The notes under the pieces are model-generated. The model was not told the origin of the DNA, did no database searches, and saw only the letters and a program-made list of their open reading frames with translations. Source: Sorex araneus (Eukaryota; Chordata; Mammalia; Eulipotyphla; Soricidae). From it: 64,000 nt of DNA. The first letter of the stretch is position 1, and every line of letters starts with the position of its first letter. Location: assembly GCF_027595985.1 (NCBI RefSeq), contig NC_073311.1, positions 27,927,892-27,991,891 on the forward strand, in the 5' to 3' direction. Both the position numbers and the translations under genes were made by a program. Of the stretch, positions 47,247 through 59,111 are shown in pieces.

Positions 47247-47639
47247 GCACTTAAAATATTTTCTTTTCTCTCAAAAAATACTCAAGGTGCCCTGGACCAC
47301 TTTCAGCCATAATTGACCATCTGAGCCAGGATATTAAATGCCAGGGCCTGAAGTTGTCTAACTGGTAAGACTATTACCATCTGTGGACACTCTGTCTACA
47401 GATGACACCTTGCAGGTGTTTTGGGATCTCCAAAACTGGATGACTTTGTGTAGGGCACACTATATGTTTGAAATTTTGATGTTATATCCAAATAATTTTC
47501 CTCAAGATCAATGTCAAGGAGTTTCATCTCTTTGTTTCAAGAGTTTAGTGAGTCTGGCCTAATGCTTAAATTCTGTGCTTATTTTAAATTTATTTTGGTA
47601 TAAGACTTGCCATCAGTATAATTTTATTTTTCTTCACAT

Positions 47640-48200
47640 ACTTATTCGGCGCTCTTTACAACAATGTTCCAGAAATTATGCTTCTGGATATAGAACCAAA
47701 TTATATTAGACAGGGTATTGTAAATATGTGCACAACTGTAGTTATCACAGCATTATTCAAAATAGACAATACATGGAAACAATATTAGTGGCAAAATGAA
47801 TTTAGAATATTGATAAATATTTTGTCAAAAGAAAGAAGAAAATAGTGATTTTTATAACTACATGAATATATAGTTGTATAACTACATACTACATGAACAT
47901 GTAACTACATAACTACTTGGGGGCTTTTATGCTAAGTGAGATATGTTAGGCAGATAATAAAAAGACTGAATGGTATTATTCTGATTGGAATATGTAAAAG
48001 TTCATATAGAAACAGGTAAAATGGTGTCTGTCCAGTACTTGGAATGAAAAACTAGAAGTGATAGTGTTTAATGCTACAAATTTGCAACTAGGAGACAAAT
48101 AACTATACTGTCTGGAGTTCTAATGAATTATACAGTGATCTAATGAATTGTACAGTGAAGGTAAACAAGAATATATCACAACCATAAAAGATATTAAGAA
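47640..48200 (+). mobile_element. Old L1 3' fragment
   Basis: CAGCATTATTCAAAATAGAC, ATACATGGAAACAATATTAG and TATGCTAAGTGAGATATGTT follow the usual order at the end of L1 ORF2. Strongly diverged and full of stops. Confidence 0.65.
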
Positions 48201-49146
48201 AGTAGACCTTATTTATTCGTATCACAAAAAACAGTGATTTGACATCATAGACATATTAACTATTCTAATAATAATATTAAATATGCAAATATAGCAAGTA
48301 TAAAATATACTGCATATTTTGAATGTGTATATTACATGTCAAACATCGCAGCAAAATAAAGATATAGAAGGAAAAAATGTTACCACTGTCATTTGATAAG
48401 TTGTTTTTAATGTTGGTAATGTTTAATTCATCAATTATGTTCTTAAATTTTGGTTGGACATAGAAAAGCATTCTAAGATATATTCTCCTATATTTTACCC
48501 TGTAAGTTTTATAGTTTACTTTACAATTTAGGTCTATCAATCACCTGAAATTTATTTTCATGTATCTATGAGGACAAAAATAATATTATTTTTAGCCCTG
48601 TATACCCATTTACTTGAGTATCATTTACATGAAACTTATATTTTATGTATTTGTTGAATACCAGTGGACAGTTATCTAACTAAACTTTCTCTATGGTATA
48701 TAAATTTATTTGTAATAATGTCAAGCATACATTATCTGAGTATTTTTTTTTATGTAGGACTTGAAATAAGATAATCTGAGTATTCTAACTTCACTTTTTT
48801 AAAAGATTTGGTTCTTTTAGTTCTTTGTATTTTAGTGTGAGACAATAAATTGGTGCCAGCTCACTAAATCCAGTGTATCATACATGTAAGGTGTGCGCTT
48901 TGTTTGATGGATCTGTTAAAAAATTATCTTATAATTCACCCCAATTTTTACAAAGAACCATTTTTAGAATTTGGAAATTTTATCAACATACAAATTTGGG
49001 CAATATATCAATCTTTTTTTAATACATTATTTACTTTAGCTTTTATAGATCACTGATTTTCATGACAAATGGCTTTACTTCAGGCGAAATTGATGTTCAT
49101 ATGTTTTAAATTTTTATTCTTAATGATTTTACATTTTTTTATATTG
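48201..49146. other. AT-rich sequence, possible old L1 remnants
   Basis: 48600-48720 faintly resembles an inverted old L1 end. Nothing firm. Confidence 0.35.
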
Positions 49147-49590
49147 ATGAAAGAGGAAGCGTCAGTTTACCCTTGCAAGTTACTGTGAGCAGTCCAGCTT
49201 TTGATTGGCCCATTCTTCATTTTTCACTTCTTCCTTGCAAATTCCTGGAGTTTTTCTGATAAATAGGAGTTAATGATTGTTCATCATGAAATTCTGCCTC
49301 AGAGCTTCGGCTCACAGGGAGACTAAGATAACGGACAATGCCAGAAAGACAAACCCGCCAGACTACCCTGTAGATTCCCTGCATTCTCTGTCACACAGAG
49401 ACCTGGTTTTGCTACAAAAATCTCACAAGAAGAGCCATAGTTAACTTAGTCCTATACGAAGTTGCTCCCCACTTGGGGAGCAACTTTTCTCTTCTCCTTT
49501 CCCAACTCTGAGTCTGAACATCTTTATTATTATTCTTTACAAGAACCTGGGACTCTCAAACGACACAGAGACCCGCCTCACCTGCATCGT
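49147..49590 (+). mobile_element. Solo LTR, second family, copy 1
   Basis: Shares ordered blocks with 54323-54830: TTACCCTTGCAAGTTACTG, GGGAGACTAAGATAACGGAC, TTAGTCCTATACGAAG and CCCAACTCTGAGTCTGA. A perfect 10-bp-arm stem (GTTGCTCCCC, ACTT loop) lies at 49461-49484. Borders are approximate and no retroviral coding sequence is seen. Confidence 0.72.
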
Positions 49591-49599
49591 TATTACAAA

Positions 49600-50354
49600 A
49601 GTTTTTTTTATGAACTTTATATTGATTTTCATTCAGCTTTGTAGAAAAATGGTACTTTAATAAAGACATCTTATATTATGTGATATTGTGGAATTAAAAC
49701 CAGTCCATCCATAAATGACAGTTTTAATACTTCTTTTCAACCTGATAGTTATTAACATTGATTGCTGTTGCTCATCTTACTAGTATGCTAATTTTTATTT
49801 TTTTTACTGAATGAGCCTCCTATAAAATATTAAATGAAAGTAGTTGCTAGAGGAGACTTCCAGGTGATTTATGTAAAGTGGGGAGGAGAGAACAGGTGCC
49901 CTCAGGAAGGAAATCTGTGGCTTTCTTGCTCCCCACCAGACACCAGACACATAAGATGTAGGAGCTTTAGGACGGATAACGTTTACAGGGATCTCCTGTG
50001 CAGCCTAAACTTTAAGTCCTACCAGTCTCAGGGGCCATCAAATTACATTTGAAACCCCGATTTTCTGTGCAGTTTAGGAGTTGATTCCTACCATTTGATT
50101 TCTCTTGGAGCCAGGGACTCAGAACGGAACAAGGAATTGCTCTTTTCAAGAAAGGAAAGTTAGTCCTGGCCCCTACTCAAACCTTTTCCCAGGGGGTGAC
50201 AAACAACGAAGTACAACATGCTTATTGGGAAATAAAGGAGGTAAGGTAAGATGCTCAAGAGAGAACAAGGGCTTTGCCATAGTGGAGGGAGCCCAAAGTA
50301 CACAGCTCCAGTGGGAGTGGGGAGGGCAGCATTTGCGCCCTCAGCAGCACAGGT
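49600..50354. other. Mixed sequence with a GC-richer unassigned block
   Basis: From about 49840 the composition rises (GGAGGAGAGAACAGGTGCCC, CCAGTCTCAGGGGCCATC). It has 72-101-codon open frames but no recognised protein. It probably continues after the SINE to about 51000, and an LTR or other old repeat is the likeliest explanation. Confidence 0.35.
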
Positions 50355-50648
50355 CACTGTCACTGTCATCCCGTTGCTCATCATCAATTTGTTTGAGCAG
50401 GCACCAGTAACATCTCTCATTGTGAGACTTATTGTTCCTGTTTTGGCATATCCAATACAATACTCATTGTGAGACTTATTGTTACTGTTTTTGGCATATC
50501 CAATACACCATGGGTAGGTTGCCAGGCTCTGCCATGCAGGCTCTATACTCTCGGTAACTGGCCGGGCTCTCCGAGAGGGATGGAGGAATTGAAACAGGTG
50601 GGCCACATAGAAAGGCGAACGCCCTACCGCTGTGCTATCGCTCCAGCC
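50355..50648 (-). mobile_element. Composite tRNA/RTE SINE, 13-bp TSD, internal 47-bp tandem duplication
   Basis: CAGCAGCACAGGT at 50342-50354 and 50649-50661 gives exact borders. The segment CATTGTGAGACTTATTG to the CATATCCAATACA region is present twice (50418-50464 and 50465-50510), making this copy longer than its relatives. Confidence 0.97.
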
Positions 50649-50661
50649 CAGCAGCACAGGT

Positions 50662-52414
50662 ACTCACAGAAAAACTTACACCTAGGCAGCACCAGGGCTT
50701 GCTTCATTGTGTTATCCCTGGTTTTTTATAGTCTTCTGCCAATAGTTCCCAAACCACTCTCCCTCCCCCCTCTCAGCCCCTCCTCAGTGAGGTCTGCCTC
50801 TCTCTCAGAAACTCTCAGACACCAGGCTGGGAGTTCTGCATCTCAATGGCTTTCCAGGCTCCAGAGATAGGTCCTTTGTTCAAAAGCGGCTATGCCTGCA
50901 GGCTAATTCAGGTTTCAGATTGTGTCCCCCCTCCCCCCCTCCCCCAACACCCAAGCCTGAGACAAAAGGGACAAGTCAAAAACCTATTCTAACATTGAGA
51001 TACACCTTATTTCACTGAGATATTCCCTTCTGTTTCTAAATTGTTCATTCGGTCAAGAATGAGCATGGAATTTAATTAAATATTTTACCATTTATAGAGT
51101 CATAAATAGTTCTCTGCCACTATTCTTTTAATATTATAGATTACATTGGTTGATTTTTGCAATGTAATTTAGATTTAATTATACGGTATATTATCAAATA
51201 CTTATTTGTATTATTATTAGATTAATTTTGAAATTTGAGTTTTGTATTATTATCTGGGAATGCTGATCTTTATTTATAAATTTTATTACTTTATGATCTT
51301 TTAAAGCAGAGTGCTGGCCCCAGAGATGCCATAATTGTGGGGTAATTTTGCCTTAAGGCTAATGCACTATCATTCTGCGCATTTACAGTGATTTTTCAAC
51401 CACTGGTATGTATACTGGTGCCAGTCCACAGCAATTGCCTGCTACTCTGTGATAATGACTTTGCCAATTAACAACAGTAGTTTTCAACTCTTGGTCTGCA
51501 GACATGAGAGTCTGCAAGCTTAAAGATGATTATTCTATCAATTTCTATATATATATACATATATATATAATAGTTTTTTCTTTTACTCTGAATGATAAAA
51601 ATATGAATCATCCCTGTCTGGTTTTTCTAAAATTGTTGCATCAATTCCTTTACAGTGATCCTTTATTGCCATGAATAGCTTACTCCCCCCATTATTTTCT
51701 CATACATATGAATCAGTGAGCAAGATGAAGATATGGGATATTTGGAGGTCTTTAACTCTTGTTGTGCATTGGTCCTTTTCATGTATCTGTCTTTTCACTG
51801 ATACTCTGAATTCTAGCCACATCAAAATTTTAAAATGTCTATCATGTCCTTCTACATGGAGATCACAAGTTTCATGGTCTTCTTGTCTTGCAGGGTAGAC
51901 ATTCTAGGAAATAAGCTGTGAGAGTCTCTTTATTTGCTTCTCTTTCATCAGCAATCTTTGCCCATTTCTGTTTGTTAATGAGTATTCTAAGTATTTAATT
52001 TAAATCTTTAAAGTTGTTTAAAGTGAAAGGGTACATCTGTTCCTTATGCCTCTATCATGATTAAAAAAACTACTTTGCCAGTGAAAGACTTTCTGTCCCT
52101 ATTTTGTTTGTTTCCTTAAAACTAAGTGTAGATTTTTTCTTCCTTTTAACATTACCATTGAGTCATCTAATACATCCGACCTATTTTTGTTTCCATATAA
52201 ATTAATTTGCAAACATAAATGAACGATTTGTGCTGCAAAGAGACTTGATGGTTTTTATTTTATCCAGTGTGAAATAAGTCCAGTACATCTTGAAACTATC
52301 CAATATGTTTGGACATTTACTGAAACTGACAGAATTCTTGAAGAAGCATTAGCAAAAGACCTTTTTAAATCATATAAATGTATAACTAGCTTTTTGTCTG
52401 TATAGTTTTATTAT
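50662..52414. other. No gene recognised
   Basis: To about 51000 it continues the GC-richer block, with a C-rich run at 50926-50944. After that it is AT-rich. A faint SOR remnant may lie at about 51310-51385. Confidence 0.4.
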
Positions 52415-52855
52415 GTTTACAGAACTAGTAGTGCTCAGGGATTACTTCTGAATCTGTTTTGAGGATTACTTATTCCTGGTCTCCCTCTGGGAGAAACTGG
52501 CAATCTTCTGAGAGTTTCTTGCCCACCTGGGACAGCCTTGCAAGCTTCCCATGGTGTATTCATATGCAAAATCCAGTAACAAGCTGGATCTCATTCCTCT
52601 GACCCTGAAGAGCCCCCAGTGCAACATCATTAGGAGGGCTGAGTCAAGATGGACTTCTAAGATCTCAGGGAAAGGACGAAATGAGATGTTACTGAGCCCG
52701 CCCGAGAAATCGGTGATTAACGGGATTTTGTGATTCGTGATTCGTGACTTACTCCTGGTAGTGCTTAGAGGAACAAAAATGGTTTAAGAGGACAAACCCA
52801 GGTAAGCCAAGTTCAAGGCAAGCACCTTACCTACTGTACTATCTCTGTGACCCTA
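52415..52855 (-). mobile_element. Diverged SOR SINE split by an RTE derivative
   Basis: The left part (to 52479) has GTGCTCAGGGATTACTTCTG. The right part (52747-52855) has TTACTCCTGGTAGTGCTTAG to CTACTGTACTATCTCTGTG. The RTE derivative at 52480-52746 separates them. Confidence 0.78.
52480..52746 (+). mobile_element. RTE deletion derivative, 5'-truncated, nested in a SOR SINE
   Basis: Starts TCTCCCTCTGGGAGAAACTG, then the shared body (CTTCCCATGGTGTATTC), CATTCCTCTGACCCTGAAG, AGATCTCAGGGAAAGGACG and the RTE tail, ending in repeated GTGATTC. ACTTATTCCTGG (52468-52479) and ACTTACTCCTGG (52747-52758) form a 12-bp duplication with one difference. Confidence 0.9.
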
Positions 52856-52936
52856 ATTAGCTCTAACTTTTAATATAGGTAGAGAATATATATGAGCAAC
52901 AATACATAAACATTACATTTTCTGATAATGAAATAT

Positions 52937-53185
52937 ATCACTATAGTACTATCGTCCTGTTGTTCATCGATTTGCTCGATCAGGCACCAGTAATGTCTCC
53001 ATAGTGAGACTTGTTGTTACTATTTTGGGCATATCAAATATGCCACAGGGAGCTTGCCAGGCTCTGCCGTGTGGGCGGGATACTCTCGGTAGCTGGCCAG
53101 GCTCTCGGACAAGGACGGAGAAATTGAACTGGGGTTGGTCACATGCAAGGCAAAAGCCCTACCAGCTGTGCTATTGCTCTAGTCC
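52937..53185 (-). mobile_element. Composite tRNA/RTE SINE
   Basis: Full-length inverted copy. It runs from the tail ATAGTACTATCGTCCTG through CATATCAAATATGCCACAGG to the head CTATTGCTCTAGTCC. Confidence 0.94.
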
Positions 53186-53879
53186 ATTAGCCAACTGAAA
53201 ATGAAAACTAAAGGAAAGAAGAATAAACTATTCTTTATACAACATAGATAGGTAGCGAGTCACAGTCTAATACCTGATTTAACACAGAGAAAACAGAAAG
53301 GTCTTGAGGGATATAATGAAGATGACCAAAAAGGAAAATAATTGAGAGCATTCCTGCTCCAACACAAAGTAATCATAAATCCCAAATCAAAAACAAAATT
53401 GAATACACATACAGGCAAATTAGTGTGGAGGTCTCACTGAGAATATCCTCTGAAGAACCCAGCCAACTTCTCGGTGAGGGTGTGATTTCCTGATGTGAGA
53501 CATAGAGCTATAGCTAATTTCATAGTGAAGATGCAGATCCCCAGAGATGGGTGAGGGTGGATGTAGGGTGGGGGGGGACACCAAAATCTGGAACTCTGAA
53601 TTGAGAAAGGGGATAAATTAGCATATTCCCCAAAGAGATAGAAATCTGCATGCTAAGAGTATGCCAGGGATTTACAGTTCAGATTTGTATTTTCACTACT
53701 GTGTGGAAAAGAGTTTAGGAGCTGACAAGAGGGTTACAAATAATGTTCTTGCTACTACAGGAGGTGGTTGGGAGCTGCTGCTCTTAGAGTAAGCTCCAGG
53801 TCATTGCTCAGTCTAGCTCAGACTCTGGTCACCACTCCCAGCCCTTTAATTGTAACTTGTGTTTGGTTCAAATGGGCAT

Positions 53880-55450
53880 TCAGGTGAGCCAATGGATGGG
53901 ATAAAAAAAATCTAGAAAAGTCTTCAAACACACCAGAATATCTTAGTGTACAAGGAAAATTTAAAAGCAGTAATATTATTTATTTTAATGTTAATTAAGA
54001 GAACATACATAAGCTCAGAAAACAATTGAAAGAAAGTATACAAAATCTTACTCAAACAAATGAATGCACTAAAGACCAAAGGAAATACTTGGCAGCAGAA
54101 TGGAAAACGTTGAAACTCAAATGAACTGCAGGATAATGTAGGGATTAGTATTAATAAAAAAGAAGAAAAAGACAAAAATATTTGGAAAAAGGAACCATTA
54201 GAAATATATGGGATTGCATGCAGATGAATAAATTCCATATCTTTGGGATCCCAGAAAAGAAAAGGAGAGATTGCTGGTGGAGTATATAATAGCCAAGGAA
54301 CACTCTAATAGGTGAACGAAGATGTATAACATTTAAGAAGCCTGTTCACCCTTGCCAGTTGCTGTGAATAATCTCATTTGTTGCTGATACAGTGTACATT
54401 TTTGACCTCCTGCAAATTCCTCGATTTTTCTGATAAACAGAAAAGGGGACTAACTATTGTCCATCATAAAATATCCATTATCTTAGGGAGACTAAGATAA
54501 TGGACAATACCTGAGGCAGATGGCAGAAAGACTCCAACCAATCAGAATCCCTGGAAGACTCCCTGTATTCTCTATACTTGATGATTAATAAGAAATGCAT
54601 AGGGACTTTAAAAAGTCCTACACAATACTTTTACTTTTATCTTAGTCCTATACTAAGCTCCTCTCCCATGGGGAGTTTTTTTTCCTTTCTCTTCTACATT
54701 CCAATAAACTTTATACTTCCCAACTCTGAGTCTGAGCATCTCTTTTGCTCAACATTTTTGATTTTCAAAATATTAAAGAAGCGGGAATAATGAAACAATA
54801 GAGACCCACTGTCACTGCTCTATCATCATCTGCAACACCATAATACAGGCCAATCCAATTTTTCCTAACATCTTGTGCAGAACACTAAGACAAACTCTAA
54901 ACAAAATTGAAAGAACCCAAAAGAGAAATATACTCCTAAAAGCAGCAAGGAAGAGCAATATCTCATGTAAAATAACTCCCATTAGCCTCAAATTGGATTT
55001 TTTTTAAAAAATTATATTTTATAGGTCACAGAGAATGACAAGAAACTTCCCAAGTCTTCAGTGAAAAGAACCTTTAATCAATAATCCTCCACTCTTCCAG
55101 GATTTTATTAATCATTGAGGAATGATTAAAAGATTGCTAAAAGCGATCCATCTCTGCTAAATAAAAAGTCATGAAATGGTAGGAATGAGTAAAAATTGTA
55201 AAAATAGGTGCTAGAATGAACTTTAGATTTATTTTAAATTCAAAAGAGGAAATAAGCGTAAGACTTCATATATAAACTACATAGTTACCTAAAATTAATA
55301 ATGTTTAGGGAAAATAATTACAGGGAATAGGAAGCATAGAACCAAATAAAAGACCACTTTCAAAATGCATACTGACTTCATAGAAAGAAGAAAAAAAAGT
55401 CATATTGCAAAACATCCAAATTTTTCATGAAAAATTATGCACACAATGGC
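53880..55450 (+). mobile_element. Old L1, ORF1 region, split by an LTR
   Basis: CAGCAGAATGGAAAACGTTG and CTTTGGGATCCCAGAAAAG before the LTR (54323-54830), and AACCCAAAAGAGAAATATAC, GACAAGAAACTTCCCAAGTC and CTCTTCCAGGATTTTATTAA after it, follow the order of L1 ORF1. Diverged, with no open protein. Confidence 0.6.
54323..54830 (+). mobile_element. Solo LTR, second family, copy 2
   Basis: Related in order to 49147-49590 (CACCCTTGCCAGTTGCTGTG, GGGAGACTAAGATAATGGAC, CCAATAAACTTTATACTTCC, CCCAACTCTGAGTCTGAGC). It interrupts L1 ORF1-like sequence, so it is an independent insertion. Borders approximate. Confidence 0.72.
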
Positions 55451-55544
55451 ACGAAGGAGAAGGAAATGAAATTCAGACATCAGCTATTACCAGTGATAAC
55501 TTGAAATTCTCATAATAAGAACAAGTAATAGGTAGGGATAGACA

Positions 55545-56010
55545 GGGGCAAGAGCAATAGTACAATTTGTAGGCACTTGCCTTGCATGCAGCTGATACAG
55601 GTTCAATCCATGACATCTTATAGAACTTAGACAATAGACAATAGCACTGTAGCACAGTAGCACTGTCCTCCCATTGTTCATCAATTTGCTTGAGCAGGCA
55701 CCAGCAATGTCTCCATTGTGAGACTCGTTACTGTTTTTAGCATATCGGAAAATCCACAGGGAGCTTGCCAGGCTCTGCTGTGCAGGCACAATAGTCTCGG
55801 TAACTTGGCTGGGCTCTCTGAGAGGGACAGAGGAATCGAACCCAGGTCTGCCTTGTGCAAGGCAAATGCCCTACCCACTGTGCTAACACTCCAGCCTGTG
55901 ACAATAGATAATAGGGTTAACAATAATCTAGCCCCCTACTAGGAGTAACCCCTGAACACAAAGGAGTAAACCCTGAGATTCTTTGGGCATGCCTCAAAAA
56001 TAAAAATGGA
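55545..56010 (+). mobile_element. SOR SINE split by a composite SINE
   Basis: The head and B-box part (GGGGCAAGAGCAATAGTACA, GGTTCAATCC) lies at 55545-55629. The second half (GGAGTAACCCCTGAACACAA) lies at 55915-56010. The insertion at 55645-55899 is between them. Confidence 0.82.
55645..55899 (-). mobile_element. Composite tRNA/RTE SINE nested in a SOR SINE, 15-bp TSD
   Basis: GACAATAGACAATAG (55630-55644) and GACAATAGATAATAG (55900-55914) border it. Full-length inverted copy, with head CTAACACTCCAGCC. Confidence 0.96.
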
Positions 56011-56836
56011 TATTACATAGGGATGGGTATTTCATAGGGACAGATATCATATATTGAATAGGGATCAATACATCAATTTGACTTAACCTTAAAACATACT
56101 TTCACTGAACACACGAGGAACAAAATAAACAACTAAGACAATGAGTAAAATCAATTTTAACATTCTGCTCTCTCCACTGGACAGATCAGTGAAGAAACAA
56201 CAAATAAAATAGGAAGCAAGAATGCTAAGCATAGAATTGAAAGAACTGTATTTGACAGATACAACATGGCTCTCCAACCTTTCCAATTGAATACATATTA
56301 TCCACTGTTACACATAAAATATTCTATAGGTATACTATTTTCTTGAAACAAAAGTGTTTAGAAAGTCATAAAAATATAAATTATACTGAGTCTCTTCTCA
56401 GACCAGAATGATCTGATGGTAGAAATTCACCATAAAATGAAAGCCAGAAAATGTTCAAACATTTAGAAAATAAGCAAGGTAATTTTTATTCAAAAATGTG
56501 TTAAAAGAAAAAATAAAATAATTACTTAAAATTAAGAAAAGTAAATATATATGATAACAGAACCTATGGAGCTATGCAAAATAGTACAAAAATTGGAAAT
56601 TCATATCAATACAGATTTACCTCAGGAAACAGGAAAAAATTAAATTCATAACCGAAATACATATCTGTAGAAATTAGAAAAGGACTGACCATAAAACCCA
56701 AAATAAGCAGAAGGGATGACATAATAAAATTAGAGAAAAAAATCAATGATTTTTATATTAGTTTAGCAGAATAATAAATATAAAAGGTCAATGAAACATA
56801 GGGTGTTCTTCAAGAGAAAATACAACTTGAACCATG

Positions 56837-57003
56837 GAGAGGGCTAAAAAAAGAATAAAGTTTGCTTTATGTATGCAGGATGTTTGACTTCATACCCTAC
56901 AATCTCATGGTCACCTGAGCACAACCATGAGTTACCAGAAGCACTGAGCTGAAAGCAGACCCTGAGCAGTATTGTGTATGGTCCATAAACCAAAAGCAAA
57001 AAT
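56837..57003 (+). mobile_element. SOR SINE, diverged
   Basis: CAATCTCATGGTCACCTGAG, GAGTTACCAGAAGCACTGAG and ACCAAAAGCAAAAATAAG follow the plus-strand SOR end. Confidence 0.6.
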
Positions 57004-57393
57004 AAGAATGAGTATACAAGATTGGAAAACATTTATCTATAATAATGAGAAATAAATGAGAGAAAATCTCTACTAAATTTGATCAGAAATTAAAGGCAAG
57101 GTCTTAAAGCAGATGTCTAGGAATTAAAAAAAAGATCATTGAGCTAGAGAACCTAAAACTGAGAAATTTTTAGTCTTAGAATCTCAGAAGATTGACTAAG
57201 TGGAAAGTATGAAACTGCAATAGATCAATTGCTAATAAGGAAATGAAAACTGTAATTTAAAAAAAAAAATCCCTGAAAAGAAAGGCCTCAGTTCAAATGG
57301 GTTCACTCTCGAGTTCTATTGAACATTTCAAGAATACCTAATACCCATACTTCCCAAATTTCCATAAAATAAAAGATGCTGGAATCATTTCTA

Positions 57394-57572
57394 GTTTTTG
57401 TTTTGTTTGTTTGGGGGTCCACACTTGGCAATACTAAGATTAACTCCTGGCTCTGCTCTGAAAAATTATTCCTGGCAGTGCTCAGGGAACCACACTGGAT
57501 GCCAGAGATCTAACCCAGGCCAGTCATAAACAAAGCAAGTGCCCTACCTCCTGTAATATCACTCCAGCCCCT
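57394..57572 (-). mobile_element. SOR SINE with 7-bp TSD
   Basis: ATTTCTA at 57387-57393 and 57573-57579. T-rich lead, GGTCCACACTTGGCAATAC, and the head AATATCACTCCAGCCC. Confidence 0.92.
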
Positions 57573-58355
57573 ATTTCTAACATTCCTATAATGCCAACGT
57601 TAACCTTAATTCCGAAGGTAGACTAACATTATTAAAAAACATAACTATGGATCAATATTCCTGGTAAGATGATGACGAATGTTCTTAACAAAAAAATAGC
57701 AAATTTTAGGCAATATGCATAAAGGGGAACAGTAAGTGTGATATGATCATGTTAATAGATGCAGAGAAAGCTTTTGATAAGAATTAATATCCATTCATGA
57801 TAAAAATTAAAAAAATAAGGACAGAAGGAAGTTACCATTTCAAACTAAAAGGTATATGCAATAACTCAATGCTAACATCCTATTCCAATGTCAGAAAACT
57901 GAAACTCTTCCCACTAAATTCAGGCATAAAAAAAGGCTGTCCACTCTCAACACTGTTATACAGCATAATACTGGAAATCCTAGTCACAGAAGGGAAGAAC
58001 ATAAGATGAACCAAAGACATTGGAATAGGAAAAGAAACTTTAAACTGAAACTCTTTGAAATGTATATATATGTAAAAATAATTTATATGTGGATTATGTT
58101 TACATGTATATAGAAGAACAAACCACATTCTACAAAAATATGTTATACATGCATATGTTTATGTTTGTGTGTTTATATATGTACATGAGTGCCCTAAAGA
58201 TTCCACCAAAGAAATTTAAGAAAAAATAACCAATACGGCAAATACTAGGTCTTGAAATTAACATAAATATTTGTTGCATTTATAGTGCAAACAAAAAACT
58301 AGAAGAGTAAAAAAAGAAATAAAAAATAAATCCATTGAAAAGTTGTGTCCCCTTG

Positions 58356-58517
58356 GGGGCTGGAGTTATAGCTGGTAGGGTGTTTACCTTGCACACAGTC
58401 GACCTGGATTCAATTCCCAGCATCCCATATGGTCCCCCAATCACCGTCAGAAGTAATTCCTGAGTGCAGAGCCAGGAGTAACCCCTGAACATTGCTGGGT
58501 ATGACCCCCCCAAAAAA
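58356..58517 (+). mobile_element. SOR SINE
   Basis: The head GGGGCTGGAGTTATAGCTGG has a small deletion in the A-box area. The B box is GGATTCAATTCCC, the body GAGTGCAGAGCCAGGAGTAA and the end GGGTATGACCCCCCC. TTGTG-type flanks occur on both sides. Confidence 0.93.
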
Positions 58518-59111
58518 TTGTGCCCCAAAACATCAAACACATAAAATCAACTTTTAAAAGCATATGAAAGATTTTAGCTAAGACAAATGCTAGAAATAAA
58601 AAAAAAATGAACAAAAGGTAACTTAAAAATATTCCATGCTTATGCTGGGAAGAATTATCATTATTATAAAAAAAAAAGTTCTACCCAGAACACTACAGAT
58701 TCAATGCAAATTCCTGTCAAAATGAACATTATTTAAGAACACAAAACAAATGGCAGTAAAATTTGATGAATCAGACTACTCACCAATTGTCAAAACAATT
58801 AAAAAAAAGATGGGAGGCCTTGTAGAGTCTGACTCTGAAGTATGCTACAAAGCTCTGCCAATGAAGAGTATAGAACTGAGAAAACAGGTGAATCACTAGA
58901 ATTTTAAAGTACAAAACTAAATTCTCTGATACATGGACAGTTAATGATAAACAAGTTAGTTTCATAAGTGGAGGAAAAAACCTCTTGAACTTTCAGTAAA
59001 CTCTGATAATACAGAACTTTATAGCTTCCTGAAAAAATTAAATCAGGCCTCTATCTCATAACATACCCAAACATTAATTCAAATTGAATTAAAGGTTTCA
59101 TTATTATACAT

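Noticed and set aside
50160..50657. 165-codon minus-strand open frame
   Set aside because: It is mostly a composite SINE (50355-50648) read through its internal duplication. No domain, and other SINE copies give similar partial frames.
49147..54830. A 5.7-kb provirus with LTRs at both ends
   Set aside because: The right-hand LTR interrupts L1 ORF1-like sequence that continues on both sides, the two copies are quite diverged, and no retroviral coding sequence lies between.
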